64,000 nucleotides of DNA, taken from the NCBI RefSeq assembly GCF_902729445.1, contig NZ_CACVCE010000067.1, positions 62,001 to 126,000 of the forward strand. Direction: 5' to 3'. Shown piece by piece: positions 54,838 to 63,279 of this stretch; the first letter of the stretch is position 1; every line of letters starts with the position of its first letter. Origin of the DNA: Magnetospirillum sp902729445. Lineage in GTDB: Bacteria > Pseudomonadota > Alphaproteobacteria > Rhodospirillales > Magnetospirillaceae. Position numbers and translations under genes: made by a program. Below the pieces are notes generated by a model that did not search any database, was not told the origin of the DNA, and saw only the letters and a program-made list of their open reading frames with translations.

Positions 54838-55857
54838 ATGAAAAAGCGCCTGCTTCCCGTGTTGGCCCTCCTGGTCCTTGTCAGCGCCTTCTTCGGCTGG
54901 CGGTGGTGGACCGATCTGCGTTTCGAGCAGACCACCGACGATGCCTATGTCGAAGGCGACATCACCCACCTGTCGGCCAAGGTGGCCGGCCATGTCGCGG
55001 CGGTGCTGGCCGCCGACAATCAGGCGGTCAAGGCGGGCGATGTGCTGCTGCGCCTCGACGACCGCGACCAGCGGGCCAGGCGCGACGAGGCGGCGGCCCT
55101 GGTGGCGGCCAGGGCGGCGCAACTCGAGCAATTGGACGACAAAGTGGCGGTGCAACTGGCGCTGCTGACCCAGGCGGGGGCCGGCATCTCGGCGGCCCAG
55201 GCCGATCTGGTCCGCAGCCGCGCCGACCTGGAACGCACCCGCGCCCTGGTGCGCGACGATTATGTCAGCCGCCAGCGCTTCGACAAGGAAACCGCCGACG
55301 CCGCCAAGGCCGAGGCCGGGCTGAAGGGCTCGGCGGCCGGGGCCAACGCCGCCAAGCGGCAGGTGGCGGTGCTGGAAAGCGACCGCGCCATCGCCATCGC
55401 CCAACTGGACCAGGCCAAGGCGCAATTGACCCTGGCCGAAAGCGACCTGGATTCCACCATCATCCGCGCCCCCATCGACGGAATCGTCGGCAACCGGGCG
55501 GCCCGGCTCGGGTCCTATGTGCGGCCCGGCCAGCATCTGCTGACGGTGGTGCCGGTGCATGGTCTGTGGGTCGAGGCCAATTTCAAGGAAACCCAGCTGA
55601 CCCGCATCCGCCCCGGCCAAGTGGCGCGCCTGAAGGTCGATGCCTTTCCCGATGTGGAATTGACCGGCCGGGTCGCCAGCTTTTCACCGGCCTCGGGGGC
55701 CAAGTTCAGCCTGCTGCCGCCGGAAAACGCCACCGGCAACTTCACCAAGGTCGTGCAACGGGTGCCGGTGCGAATCGAACTGGCGGCCGACCATCCGCTG
55801 ATCGGGCGCCTGGCGCCGGGCCTGTCGGTGGTGGCGACGGTGCGGACCGGGCCATGA
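54838..55857 (+). CDS. EmrA/HlyD-type membrane fusion protein
   Basis: A 339-residue periplasmic adaptor. One N-terminal membrane helix (LLPVLALLVLVSAFFGWRWW) is followed by TTDDAYVEGDITHLSAKVAG, a long coiled-coil hairpin (about residues 75-205), the lipoyl closing half (IIRAPIDGIVGNRAARLGSY) and the beta-barrel (GLWVEANFKETQLTRIRPGQ). It bridges the inner-membrane MFS pump of the next gene towards the outer membrane. The ATG at 54838 is 12 bp after the operator; a longer frame upstream is antisense noise. Confidence 0.93.
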   Translation: MKKRLLPVLALLVLVSAFFGWRWWTDLRFEQTTDDAYVEGDITHLSAKVAGHVAAVLAADNQAVKAGDVLLRLDDRDQRARRDEAAALVAARAAQLEQLDDKVAVQLALLTQAGAGISAAQADLVRSRADLERTRALVRDDYVSRQRFDKETADAAKAEAGLKGSAAGANAAKRQVAVLESDRAIAIAQLDQAKAQLTLAESDLDSTIIRAPIDGIVGNRAARLGSYVRPGQHLLTVVPVHGLWVEANFKETQLTRIRPGQVARLKVDAFPDVELTGRVASFSPASGAKFSLLPPENATGNFTKVVQRVPVRIELAADHPLIGRLAPGLSVVATVRTGP

Positions 55858-55867
55858 GGACCAATCG

Positions 55868-57448
55868 ATGAGTCCGGCCGATCCGCGACTGCTGGTCCGA
55901 CCGGAAGACCGGGTGGTATCGGTCCGCGACTGGATCGGCTTCATGGCCATGGTGCTGGGCATGTTCATGGCCATCCTGGACATCCAGATCGTGGCCAGCT
56001 CGATCGCCCAGATCCAGGCCGGCCTGTCGGCCTCGGCCGACGAGATCAGCTGGGTCCAGACCGCCTATCTGATCGCCGAGGTGGTGATGATCCCGCTGTC
56101 GGGCTGGGCGGCGAAGGTGTTCTCGACCCGCTGGCTGTTCCTGGCCTCGTGCGTCACCTTCACTGTCGCCTCGGTGGCCTGCGCCATGGCCTGGAGCATC
56201 GAATCGATGATCGTCTTTCGCGCCATCCAGGGCTTCCTGGGCGGCGCGATGATCCCCACGGTGTTCGCCACCTCGTACCTGATGTTTCCGCCGCGCAGCC
56301 AGGCCGGCATCTCGGTGCTGATCGGGCTGGTGGCGACCATGGCCCCGACGCTGGGGCCGACGCTGGGCGGCTGGCTGACCGAGGCGTTCAGCTGGCACTG
56401 GCTGTTCCTGATCAATATCGTCCCCGGCCTGGCGGTGGCGAGCCTGGTGGCGACCTTCGTCGATGTCGATCGGCCGCGCCTGTCGATGCTGAAGGGTTTC
56501 GACATGGCCGGCATCGTGCTGGTGGCGCTGTTCCTGGGCTCGCTGCAATACATCCTGGAAGAAGGCCCCGGCGACGATTGGTTCGACGAGCCGAAGATCG
56601 TGGTGATGTCGGCCCTGTGCGCCGTCGCCGGCCTGGCCTTCCTGTGGCGCGAACTGACCTGCGCCCAGCCGGTGGTCGAGTTGAAGGCCTTCGCCGACCG
56701 CAACTTCGCCGTCGGATGCCTGTACAGCTTCATCATCGGTATCGGCCTTTACGGCTCGGTCTACGTCATCCCGCTGTTCCTGGGCCGGGTGCGCGGCTAT
56801 TCCGCCCTGGAAATCGGTCTGACCATGATGGTCACCGGCGCCTTTCAGTTCCTGTCGGCGCCGCTGGCCGGCAATCTGGCCCGCCACATCGACTTGCGCG
56901 CCATGCTGGGCCTGGGCCTGGGCCTGTTCGGGGCCGGCCTGTGGCTGAACCATGTGCTGACCAGCGAATGGGGCTATTGGGAGATGTTCCTGCCCCAGGC
57001 GGTGCGCGGTCTGTCCTTGATGTTCTGCTTCGTGCCGATCAACGCGGTGGCCTTGGGCCATCTGGCCCCGGCGGCGGTGCAGAACGCGTCGGGGCTTTAC
57101 AATCTGATGCGCAATCTGGGCGGTGCCATTGGCCTGGCCGCCATCACCACCGCCCTGGGCGATCGCGTCGATTTCCACTATGCCCGGCTGGCGGAAAAGG
57201 TGACCTGGGACAATCTGGAAGCGGTGACCCGCCTGGGCGAGATTTCCGCCCGCATGGCGGCGATGGTTCCGGGTGATCCCGATCAGGCGGCCCTGAAGGT
57301 GCTGGTCAACCTGACCAAGCAGCAGGCCATGACCATGGCCTTCGGCGACGTCCTGCTGGGCATGAGCCTGGTGTTCGTGGCTGGCCTGGCGTTGATGCCG
57401 CTGGTCCACAAGGTCGGCCACCCGTCGGCGGGTGGCGGCGGCCACTGA
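55868..57448 (+). CDS. DHA2-family MFS multidrug efflux pump (EmrB-like)
   Basis: A 526-residue protein with 14 predicted helices. Family motifs are FMAILDIQIVASSIAQIQAG (motif D1 region), RWLFLASCVTFTVASVA, FRAIQGFLGGAMIPT and LGPTLGGWLTEAFSWHWLFL (motif C). It exports drugs by proton antiport with the upstream adaptor, 10 bp away. An outer-membrane TolC is not present here. Confidence 0.92.
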   Translation: MSPADPRLLVRPEDRVVSVRDWIGFMAMVLGMFMAILDIQIVASSIAQIQAGLSASADEISWVQTAYLIAEVVMIPLSGWAAKVFSTRWLFLASCVTFTVASVACAMAWSIESMIVFRAIQGFLGGAMIPTVFATSYLMFPPRSQAGISVLIGLVATMAPTLGPTLGGWLTEAFSWHWLFLINIVPGLAVASLVATFVDVDRPRLSMLKGFDMAGIVLVALFLGSLQYILEEGPGDDWFDEPKIVVMSALCAVAGLAFLWRELTCAQPVVELKAFADRNFAVGCLYSFIIGIGLYGSVYVIPLFLGRVRGYSALEIGLTMMVTGAFQFLSAPLAGNLARHIDLRAMLGLGLGLFGAGLWLNHVLTSEWGYWEMFLPQAVRGLSLMFCFVPINAVALGHLAPAAVQNASGLYNLMRNLGGAIGLAAITTALGDRVDFHYARLAEKVTWDNLEAVTRLGEISARMAAMVPGDPDQAALKVLVNLTKQQAMTMAFGDVLLGMSLVFVAGLALMPLVHKVGHPSAGGGGH

Positions 57449-57490
57449 AAAAAGCGCTGCCCGGGACTGAAGTTTCCTCCAGTCCCGGGC
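57448..57490 (-). terminator. rho-independent terminator (minus strand)
   Basis: CAGTCCCGGGC and GCCCGGGACTG (57480-57490 and 57459-57469) form an 11-bp stem. On the minus strand six T residues follow shortly after (57453-57448). It ends the transcript of the gene at 57504-57791 and may also stop the convergent efflux operon. Confidence 0.75.
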
Positions 57491-57503
57491 CTGCGACGTC
57501 ATC

Positions 57504-57791
57504 CTACCACTTGATCTGTTCCAGGTTGTCGAAATCGACCACGGTCTCGCCATGGGCGGTGGTCAGGTGCACCTCGCCAGCGACGTCCTGGCCGACCGCG
57601 TCGGACAGGTCCTGCGTGTCCGCCCAGCCCGAGCCGGCACCACCGATGAAGGTGTCGTTGACGGCACCGGCCTCGATCTTCTCGACGCTTTGGACATTGC
57701 CGATCCAGATGGCGTCGTTGCCTTCGGTCATGCTCCCCAGCAAGCTTCGCATCAGGGCAGAAAGCCCGGACGCAATGCGTTCCGGGTGCAT
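57504..57791 (-). CDS. small protein resembling the C-terminal tail of RTX/VCBS adhesins
   Basis: A 95-residue protein. The part from MTEGNDAIWIGNVQSVEKIE through DTFIGGAGSGWADTQDLSDA to FDNLEQIKW looks like the C-terminal segment of type I-secreted calcium-binding or cadherin/VCBS proteins, but no large repeat region is attached. It may be an orphan small protein or the remnant of a deleted gene. Starts at 57791, 57752 and 57731 are possible; none has an ideal ribosome site. The upstream DNA is unusually AT-rich. Confidence 0.45.
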   Translation of the reverse strand: MHPERIASGLSALMRSLLGSMTEGNDAIWIGNVQSVEKIEAGAVNDTFIGGAGSGWADTQDLSDAVGQDVAGEVHLTTAHGETVVDFDNLEQIKW

Positions 57792-57954
57792 GTGAAGTCC
57801 ATAGCTTGGGAAATTCTAAAAATTACAATCGCAATGTAAGTGAAGTGTAAAAAAGTAAAGAAATATTTGCGCAGTCATCCGCCTGTATTTGTCGCTATCA
57901 TTTGTAATATTGTCGAATATGTTGGGCATTGTGCGTAAAAATCGTTGGTCATGT

Positions 57955-58223
57955 CTACGTGTGTCGTTCGTTATGGCCGTTAGTATTTTCATCATAGCGT
58001 TTGGGGCTGCGTTCTGACGTCGCCAGCATCAGGATTAGCCCGGCCCCGGCGGCAAGGCCGCCGGTGGCCGCCGGAACGATAGCCCAGGCGCGCATGGTCG
58101 CATCCAGCCTGAGATAGACGTTGGCGACCCAGCCCGTGCCGCCCAGCAGCAGCAGCAGGCCGAGGTCGCAATGCCGCCCAGGATGGCGAGCCACGCCGCC
58201 AGCCGCATTCCCTTGAGTAACAT
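57955..58223 (-). pseudogene. small two-helix membrane protein, broken by a one-base deletion
   Basis: The ATG at 58223, preceded by CAGGAAG, begins MLLKGMRLAAWLAILGGIA. After that the reading frame runs off, while the next frame continues as a convincing helix DLGLLLLLGGTGWVANVYLR and later LAAGAGLILMLATSERS to the stop at 57955. Inserting one G in GCGACC near 58167 joins them (GIADLGLLLLL) into 89 residues; 269 bp plus one is exactly 90 codons. This may be a real mutation or a sequencing error. Function unknown. Confidence 0.5.
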
Positions 58224-58499
58224 TCTTCCTGTTCCCCCCTGTGCTTCAACCCCCGCAACCACCAGAAAATCATTCCGTGAAGGGGGGGCGGCCAGCGCAA
58301 ACTTTGCATTTGTTCTTATCGTTGGGGCGTTTACCCTGTTCAGCCGGATGGGCGTGGGAAATGCGTTGAAGGGGTGGGGGCAGGGGCAGCTATCGGGCAC
58401 GATCGATCGCGGGTGTGCCCATTTTAGTCCCGACCGTGGCGGGGACTTTCGGCTGGGCAATGGCCTGTTCTGGATCGGTTTTTTCGTGGAGTTTAGTCT
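58224..58499. other. 276-bp intergenic region, no gene seen
   Basis: This divergent gap between the frameshifted membrane gene and the next plus-strand gene holds no convincing coding frame. An AGTCCC/GGGACT hairpin lies near 58430-58455, and GTGGAG near 58486-58491 serves as the ribosome site of the next gene. Confidence 0.5.
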
Positions 58500-58787
58500 G
58501 TGGGAGTGATGCTGCGTCTGGTTGGCTACGCTGCCATTTTGTTCGGGCTGGGAGTGGCCGGGGCAATGGTCATGGTCAATTCCGGCGAACTGCAAGTCCT
58601 CTTCGGGGTCTTCGCCCTGGGCGGCCTTGGCGTCGTCGTGATTGGTGGCGTGCTGCTCGCCGTCGGCGCTCTTGTGGGACGAGGCAAGGCGAAGGAGTCG
58701 GGTCCGCGGCTTACTCCCGAGCAGCAGCAGATTTTGGACGCCCAGGAATTCCAGGCCACACGCGGTGGTGAGCAAGGGTCAGATTAG
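58500..58787 (+). CDS. small membrane protein, function unknown
   Basis: A 95-residue protein from a GTG start (GTGGAG 8 bp upstream). Two hydrophobic segments (LRLVGYAAILFGLGVAGAMV and VFALGGLGVVVIGGVLLAVG) are followed by a charged tail with a helical ending (RLTPEQQQILDAQEFQATRG). Likely an inner-membrane hairpin. No family recognised. Confidence 0.6.
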   Translation: MGVMLRLVGYAAILFGLGVAGAMVMVNSGELQVLFGVFALGGLGVVVIGGVLLAVGALVGRGKAKESGPRLTPEQQQILDAQEFQATRGGEQGSD

Positions 58788-59054
58788 ATCGCCCGGTCTG
58801 CGTGGGGGCATTCCCCTGAGAATTACCAAGAACTCAGCCGTAACCTTCCGGCAGTGGGTGGCCGACATTCACGGCCGGGACTGTCGCTCGGAAGCCATCC
58901 CAGGATGAAGGGGGGCACTTTCGAGGCGATAATCATGCCTGCGTTGTGACGGCGACAGCGCTGTTACACCAAGATTGCCTTGAGCTTCGTCGCACTGCTT
59001 CCGCAGCCCTTCTTTCGGGCTGATCGGCAATGCGTGCTAAGTGTTTGATTTAAC
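58788..59054. other. 267-bp intergenic region, nothing recognised
   Basis: No open frame with convincing coding character is seen between the small membrane protein and tRNA-Thr. A weak pyrimidine-rich stretch near 58980-59010 contains AGCCCTTCTTTCGGGCT, a small hairpin that could end the tRNA transcript. Confidence 0.4.
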
Positions 59055-59130
59055 TGGTGCCGGCGGAGGGACTCGAACCCCCGACCTTGGCTTTACGAAA
59101 GCCCTGCTCTACCAACTGAGCTACGCCGGC
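59055..59130 (-). tRNA. tRNA-Thr (CGU)
   Basis: On the minus strand, acceptor GCCGGCG pairs perfectly with CGCCGGC. The D arm is GCTCAGTTGGTAGAGC, the anticodon loop is TTCGTAA (anticodon CGT, reading ACG), the T arm is GGGGGTTCGAGTCCCTC, and the discriminator A and a genomically encoded CCA follow. The sequence pattern matches E. coli tRNA-Thr(CGU). Confidence 0.97.
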
Positions 59131-59203
59131 ATCTAGGGCGGCGCCCAAGTTCGGCACCGCGAAGGCCCGGAAGTTATCCGCAGCCAAAGACAAAAGCAAG
59201 GGG

Positions 59204-59608
59204 TCAGGGACGGACGAACCGGGCTCGGGCGCCTCGCTCGATGGCCGCGGCAACCAGGCGATCGACCTCCAGCTTGTGGCGGATCAGTTCCAGCAAGCGC
59301 ATCACCTCGGGGTGGGGCTCGCCGTCCGAGGCCGCGACGTCGCAGGCCAGCGCATAGGCGGTTTCGCGCAGCCAGGCCGGCAATGACGCCTTGATGACGT
59401 CCAACGCTCCGGCCATCCCGGTTTCAGAATCCAGCAACTCGGCGCAGGCCGCCGTGGTCTTGATCAGCAGCGCCGGATCGTACTCGCGAAAGATCGGCAG
59501 AAATCGAACGATTTCACCAATGGTTTCCAGTTCGGCGTCGGTCATGTCACCGTCACACGCGGAAACCATCACCATGACGTAAACCAGACCGGCGTGATGG
59601 CTGAGCAT
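59204..59608 (-). CDS. TerB-like (tellurite-resistance fold) protein
   Basis: A 134-residue helical protein. Residues about 12-45 (VMVSACDGDMTDAELETIGE) and 85-115 (LACDVAASDGEPHPEVMRLL) contain the acidic loops D-G-x-x-x-x-E of the TerB fold, which may bind divalent metal. TerB-domain proteins occur in stress and phage-defence contexts but a single domain does not indicate tellurite resistance. It stands alone between tRNA-Thr and the response-regulator operon. Confidence 0.8.
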   Translation of the reverse strand: MLSHHAGLVYVMVMVSACDGDMTDAELETIGEIVRFLPIFREYDPALLIKTTAACAELLDSETGMAGALDVIKASLPAWLRETAYALACDVAASDGEPHPEVMRLLELIRHKLEVDRLVAAAIERGARARFVRP

Positions 59609-59734
59609 GGCTTATCCTCGAAAGCGGCAAACAACAGATTTCCAAGGACTTTAGGCTTGCGGCCTCACGTTCCGTCAAGCATAGAATTCCAGCGGGGTCG
59701 CGTTTGCCCGTACGGGCGACAGGAGAAGGCAGGG

Positions 59735-60100
59735 ATGGCCACTAAAACCGTATTAGTTGTGGACGATAGCCGGGTGGCCCGCATGATGACCCGCCACCTG
59801 ATCGAACAGAACCGGCCAAGCTGGATCATCGTCGAGGCCGAGACCGGCGAGCAGGCGGTCGAGCGCTTCCAGGACGTGCGGCCGGACTTCACCTTGATGG
59901 ACGTCAACATGCCCGGCATCGACGGGCTGGAGGCCAGCCGGCGTATCCGCGCCATCGATCAGGCGGCGGTGATCACCTTGTTGACCGCCAACATCCAGGA
60001 CCCGATCCGCCACCATGCCGACGAGATCGGCATCGGCTTCATCAACAAGCCCTTGCGTGTCGAAGCTCTGCTGGCTTTCCTGGTCGAAGAGGCGCCATGA
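59735..60100 (+). CDS. single-domain response regulator (CheY-like)
   Basis: A 121-residue receiver domain with the acidic pair in VLVVDDSRVARMM (Asp10-11), the phosphoacceptor Asp56 in FTLMDVNMPGIDG, TANI and the lysine in FINKPLRV. No output domain. AGGAGAAGGCAGGG precedes the ATG. It overlaps the CheC-like gene (ATGA), so the phosphatase is probably dedicated to it. Confidence 0.95.
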   Translation: MATKTVLVVDDSRVARMMTRHLIEQNRPSWIIVEAETGEQAVERFQDVRPDFTLMDVNMPGIDGLEASRRIRAIDQAAVITLLTANIQDPIRHHADEIGIGFINKPLRVEALLAFLVEEAP

Positions 60101-60738
60101 CCTTCCTCATCGGTGACCTCGAACGCGACGCCATCACGGAATTGCTGAACATCGCCATCGGACAGGCCGCCGCCGGCCTGTCGCAATTGGTCGAGGACGA
60201 GGTGCGCCTGTCGGTGCCGTTCGTCGATTTCCTGACCCCGGACCAGGCCGCCCGGCGCCTGGACATCGAAACCAAGGGCGGCGACGCCGTGGCGGTGCGC
60301 CAGCATTTCAACGGCCCATTCGCCGGCGACATCTTGCTGCTGTTCCCGGAACGGCGCAGCCTGGATCTGGTTCGCCACATGCTGGGCGACGAGGTGCCGC
60401 TCAGCCAGTTGACCGAGCTGGAGCAAGAAGCGCTGCAAGAGGTCGGCAACATCATCCTGAACGGCTGCCTGGGCAGCCTGGCAAACCAGTTGAACATGCG
60501 GGTGGAAAGCTCGCTGCCGACCTATCTGCGCGGGCCGGGCTCGCGCATCCTGGCCGGCGGCGGTGTCGGCGGCGCCCGTGACGCCGCCACGGACAGCCAG
60601 GGGCTGGCGATGTTCCTGCACGTCGATTTCGCCCTGTTGAACAAGGATATCGACGGTTACCTCGCCTTCATCATGGACATCGCTTCGGCCGAACGCTTCG
60701 TCGATGCCGTCCGTGCCTATCTGGACGGCCGGATCTAG
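60097..60738 (+). CDS. CheC/CheX-type phosphatase
   Basis: A 213-residue protein with two copies of the CheC phosphatase helix: DAITELLNIAIGQAAAGLSQ and EALQEVGNIILNGCLGSLAN. Each has the E-x2-N pair followed by a proline 23 residues on. These residues dephosphorylate CheY-type regulators. The neighbouring single-domain regulator is the obvious substrate. It is 1 bp from the GGDEF-EAL gene. Confidence 0.9.
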   Translation: MTFLIGDLERDAITELLNIAIGQAAAGLSQLVEDEVRLSVPFVDFLTPDQAARRLDIETKGGDAVAVRQHFNGPFAGDILLLFPERRSLDLVRHMLGDEVPLSQLTELEQEALQEVGNIILNGCLGSLANQLNMRVESSLPTYLRGPGSRILAGGGVGGARDAATDSQGLAMFLHVDFALLNKDIDGYLAFIMDIASAERFVDAVRAYLDGRI

Positions 60739-60739
60739 G

Positions 60740-63271
60740 ATGAAGGAACCGGTCCAGCCTCGCCTGCTGCATGCCCTGTCCGATGCCGCCGAGATCGGTT
60801 TGGTCCTGACCGACGGTCACGGGCGGGTGATGTTGTGGAACGACTGGATGGCCAAGGCCTCCCGCATCGCCGAAATCGACGCCAAGGGGCGTCGGCTGGA
60901 CGAAATCTTCCCCCAGCTCGACGGCAAGCGGGTGGTGGCGGCCGTCGACGACGCGGTCGGCAAGGGCCTGTCGGCGGTGCTGACCTCGTCCTTGAACCGG
61001 ACGCTGTTCCCGCTGTGGCACGACGGACGGATCCCCGGCAAGCCGGAGCCGATGCATCAGATCGTGGTGGTCAAGCCGGTCAATGACGATGGTGGTCAGC
61101 AGGTCTGCCTGGTCCAGGTCTTCGACGTCACCAGCATGGCGCATCGCGAGGCATTATTGCGCCAGCAGGCCCGCACCACCGAGGCACTGGCCGAGAATTA
61201 CCGTCTGTCGGAGCTGCACAACCGGGCCATCGTCGACAATACCGCCGACGCCATCATCACCTTCGGGGCCGACGGCGCCATCGGCACCTACAATCCGGCG
61301 GCCGAGCGGATTTTCGGCTACGACCCCTATGAAATCGTCGGCAAGCCGATCTCGGTGCTGATCCCGGAGCTGGTCACCGATCATGGCGGAATCGATGCTG
61401 CCGCCTTGTCGGGCGAACACCGCGAGCGGTCGGGCCTGCGCAAGATCGGCGCCACCTTCCCGCTGGAATTGTCGGTCAGCGAGATGGAGTTGGGCGGCCA
61501 GCAATTGTACGTCGCCATCGCCCACGACATCACCGAACGAAAACAGGCCGAGGAAGACCTGCGCACCCAGAAGGAATGGCTGTCGACCCTGATCAACGCC
61601 ATGCCCGATCTGGTTTGCTTCAAGGACGGCAAGGGCCGCTGGCTGGTGGCCAACCAGTTCTATCTGGATGTGGCCGGACTGACCGGGATCGATTATCAGG
61701 GCCGTTCCGCCATCGAGCTGGCGCGGGTGTGCAAGGGCGACAGCGATTTCCTGCTGGGCACCCTGGCCTCGGACGAGCGGGCGTGGAAGGAACGCGCCCC
61801 CATCGGCTATGAAAAGGAAATCAAAAGCCCGGGCGGGACGCCCAAGATCTTCGACGTGGTCAAGATTCCGCTGTTCCATGGCGACGGCAGCCGGCGCGGC
61901 ATGGTCCTGGTCGGGCGCGACGTCACCGAGCGCAAGCTGGCCGCCGCCCGCATCGAGCATCTGGCCCATCACGACAGCCTGACCAGCCTGCCCAACCGGG
62001 TGCTGTTCCAGGAACGGCTGCGCAGCGCGCTGGGCCAAGCCAAGCGCAACGACTTCCGGGTGGCGCTGATGTTCCTGGATCTCGACAAGTTCAAGGACAT
62101 CAACGACACGCTGGGCCACCATGTCGGCGACATGTTGTTGAAGGCGGTGGCCAAGCGGCTGCAACGCTGCGTGCGCGAGACCGACACCGTGGCCCGGCTG
62201 GGCGGCGACGAATTCGCCGTGGTGCTGACCAATCTGGTCGACCCGGAAGGGGCATCCAACGTCGCCGAAAGCATCATTTCCGCCATCAGCGACCCGTTCG
62301 GCCTGGACGAGCACGAGGTGCTGACCTCGACCTCGATCGGCATCACCCTTTACCCCGACGACGCCACCGATTCCGACACCTTGCTGAAGAACGCCGATCT
62401 GGCGATGTTTCGGTCCAAGGCGGAAGGGCGCAACAACTACCATTTCTACATCTCGGAAATGGACGCCGAGGTGCAGGCCCGCAAGGTGGTCGAGCGCGAC
62501 CTACGCCTGGCGCTGGGGACCGAGCAGCTGGAACTGCATTACCAGCCGCTGGTCGAGGTGGCGACCGGCCAGGTGGTCGGCTGCGAGGCGCTGATCCGCT
62601 GGAAGCATCCGACCCGGGGCTGGGTCAGCCCGGCCGAGTTCATCCCCATCGCCGAACGCACCGACCTGATCGCCCCCTTGGGTCGCTGGATCCTGCACCG
62701 TGCCTGCCTGCAGGGCCGCGACTGGGCGCGCGAGGGGCTGCCGCCGATGAAGATCGCCGTCAATTTGTCGCCGGCCCAGTTCAAGCATCATCAAGGCCTG
62801 GTGGCGATGGTGGCCGACATCCTGGCCCAGACCGGCCTGCCGGCGAGCCAGTTGCAGCTGGAAATCACCGAAGGCATCGCCATGCACAATATCGACGCCA
62901 CCCTCGAGGTGCTGCGTCAATTGCGCGAGATGGGGGCCTTGATCTCGATCGACGATTTCGGCACCGGTTATTCGTCGCTGAACTATCTGAAGCGTTTCCC
63001 GGTGGACAAGCTGAAGATCGATCGCTCGTTCGTGGTCGATATCGGGCTGCACCCCGACAATGCGGCGGTGGTGCAGGCCATCGTCAATCTGGGCCACAGC
63101 TTGGGCACCCGCGTCAATGTCGAGGGCGTCGAGACCCGCGAGCAGCTGGATTTCCTGATCGCCCACAAGGTGGACGAGGCGCAGGGATTCTTGTTCTCGA
63201 AGGCGCTGCCGGCCGACCAATTCGCCGAATTCGTCACCAAGCACAGCCCCTGGCCGATTCACCAGGGGTAA
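60740..63271 (+). CDS. PAS-PAS-PAS-GGDEF-EAL c-di-GMP signalling protein
   Basis: An 843-residue soluble protein. Three PAS-like domains (about 10-140, 160-285, 290-405) lead to a GGDEF domain with an intact motif (RLGGDEFAVVL near 486). The EAL domain shows CEALIRWKHP near 613, AVNLSPAQF, LEITEGIAM, SIDDFGTGYSSLNYLKRFPV and VEGVETREQ. Both diguanylate cyclase and phosphodiesterase activities are possible. The start at 60740 follows the CheC-like stop directly; the genes are translationally linked. The operon would tie phosphorylation of the response regulator to c-di-GMP. Confidence 0.93.
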   Translation: MKEPVQPRLLHALSDAAEIGLVLTDGHGRVMLWNDWMAKASRIAEIDAKGRRLDEIFPQLDGKRVVAAVDDAVGKGLSAVLTSSLNRTLFPLWHDGRIPGKPEPMHQIVVVKPVNDDGGQQVCLVQVFDVTSMAHREALLRQQARTTEALAENYRLSELHNRAIVDNTADAIITFGADGAIGTYNPAAERIFGYDPYEIVGKPISVLIPELVTDHGGIDAAALSGEHRERSGLRKIGATFPLELSVSEMELGGQQLYVAIAHDITERKQAEEDLRTQKEWLSTLINAMPDLVCFKDGKGRWLVANQFYLDVAGLTGIDYQGRSAIELARVCKGDSDFLLGTLASDERAWKERAPIGYEKEIKSPGGTPKIFDVVKIPLFHGDGSRRGMVLVGRDVTERKLAAARIEHLAHHDSLTSLPNRVLFQERLRSALGQAKRNDFRVALMFLDLDKFKDINDTLGHHVGDMLLKAVAKRLQRCVRETDTVARLGGDEFAVVLTNLVDPEGASNVAESIISAISDPFGLDEHEVLTSTSIGITLYPDDATDSDTLLKNADLAMFRSKAEGRNNYHFYISEMDAEVQARKVVERDLRLALGTEQLELHYQPLVEVATGQVVGCEALIRWKHPTRGWVSPAEFIPIAERTDLIAPLGRWILHRACLQGRDWAREGLPPMKIAVNLSPAQFKHHQGLVAMVADILAQTGLPASQLQLEITEGIAMHNIDATLEVLRQLREMGALISIDDFGTGYSSLNYLKRFPVDKLKIDRSFVVDIGLHPDNAAVVQAIVNLGHSLGTRVNVEGVETREQLDFLIAHKVDEAQGFLFSKALPADQFAEFVTKHSPWPIHQG

Positions 63272-63279
63272 GTCCGGGC

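Noticed and set aside
58171..58509. 112-codon plus-strand frame in the gap before the small membrane gene
   Set aside because: It has no ribosome site, is antisense to the frameshifted gene and has poor coding character.
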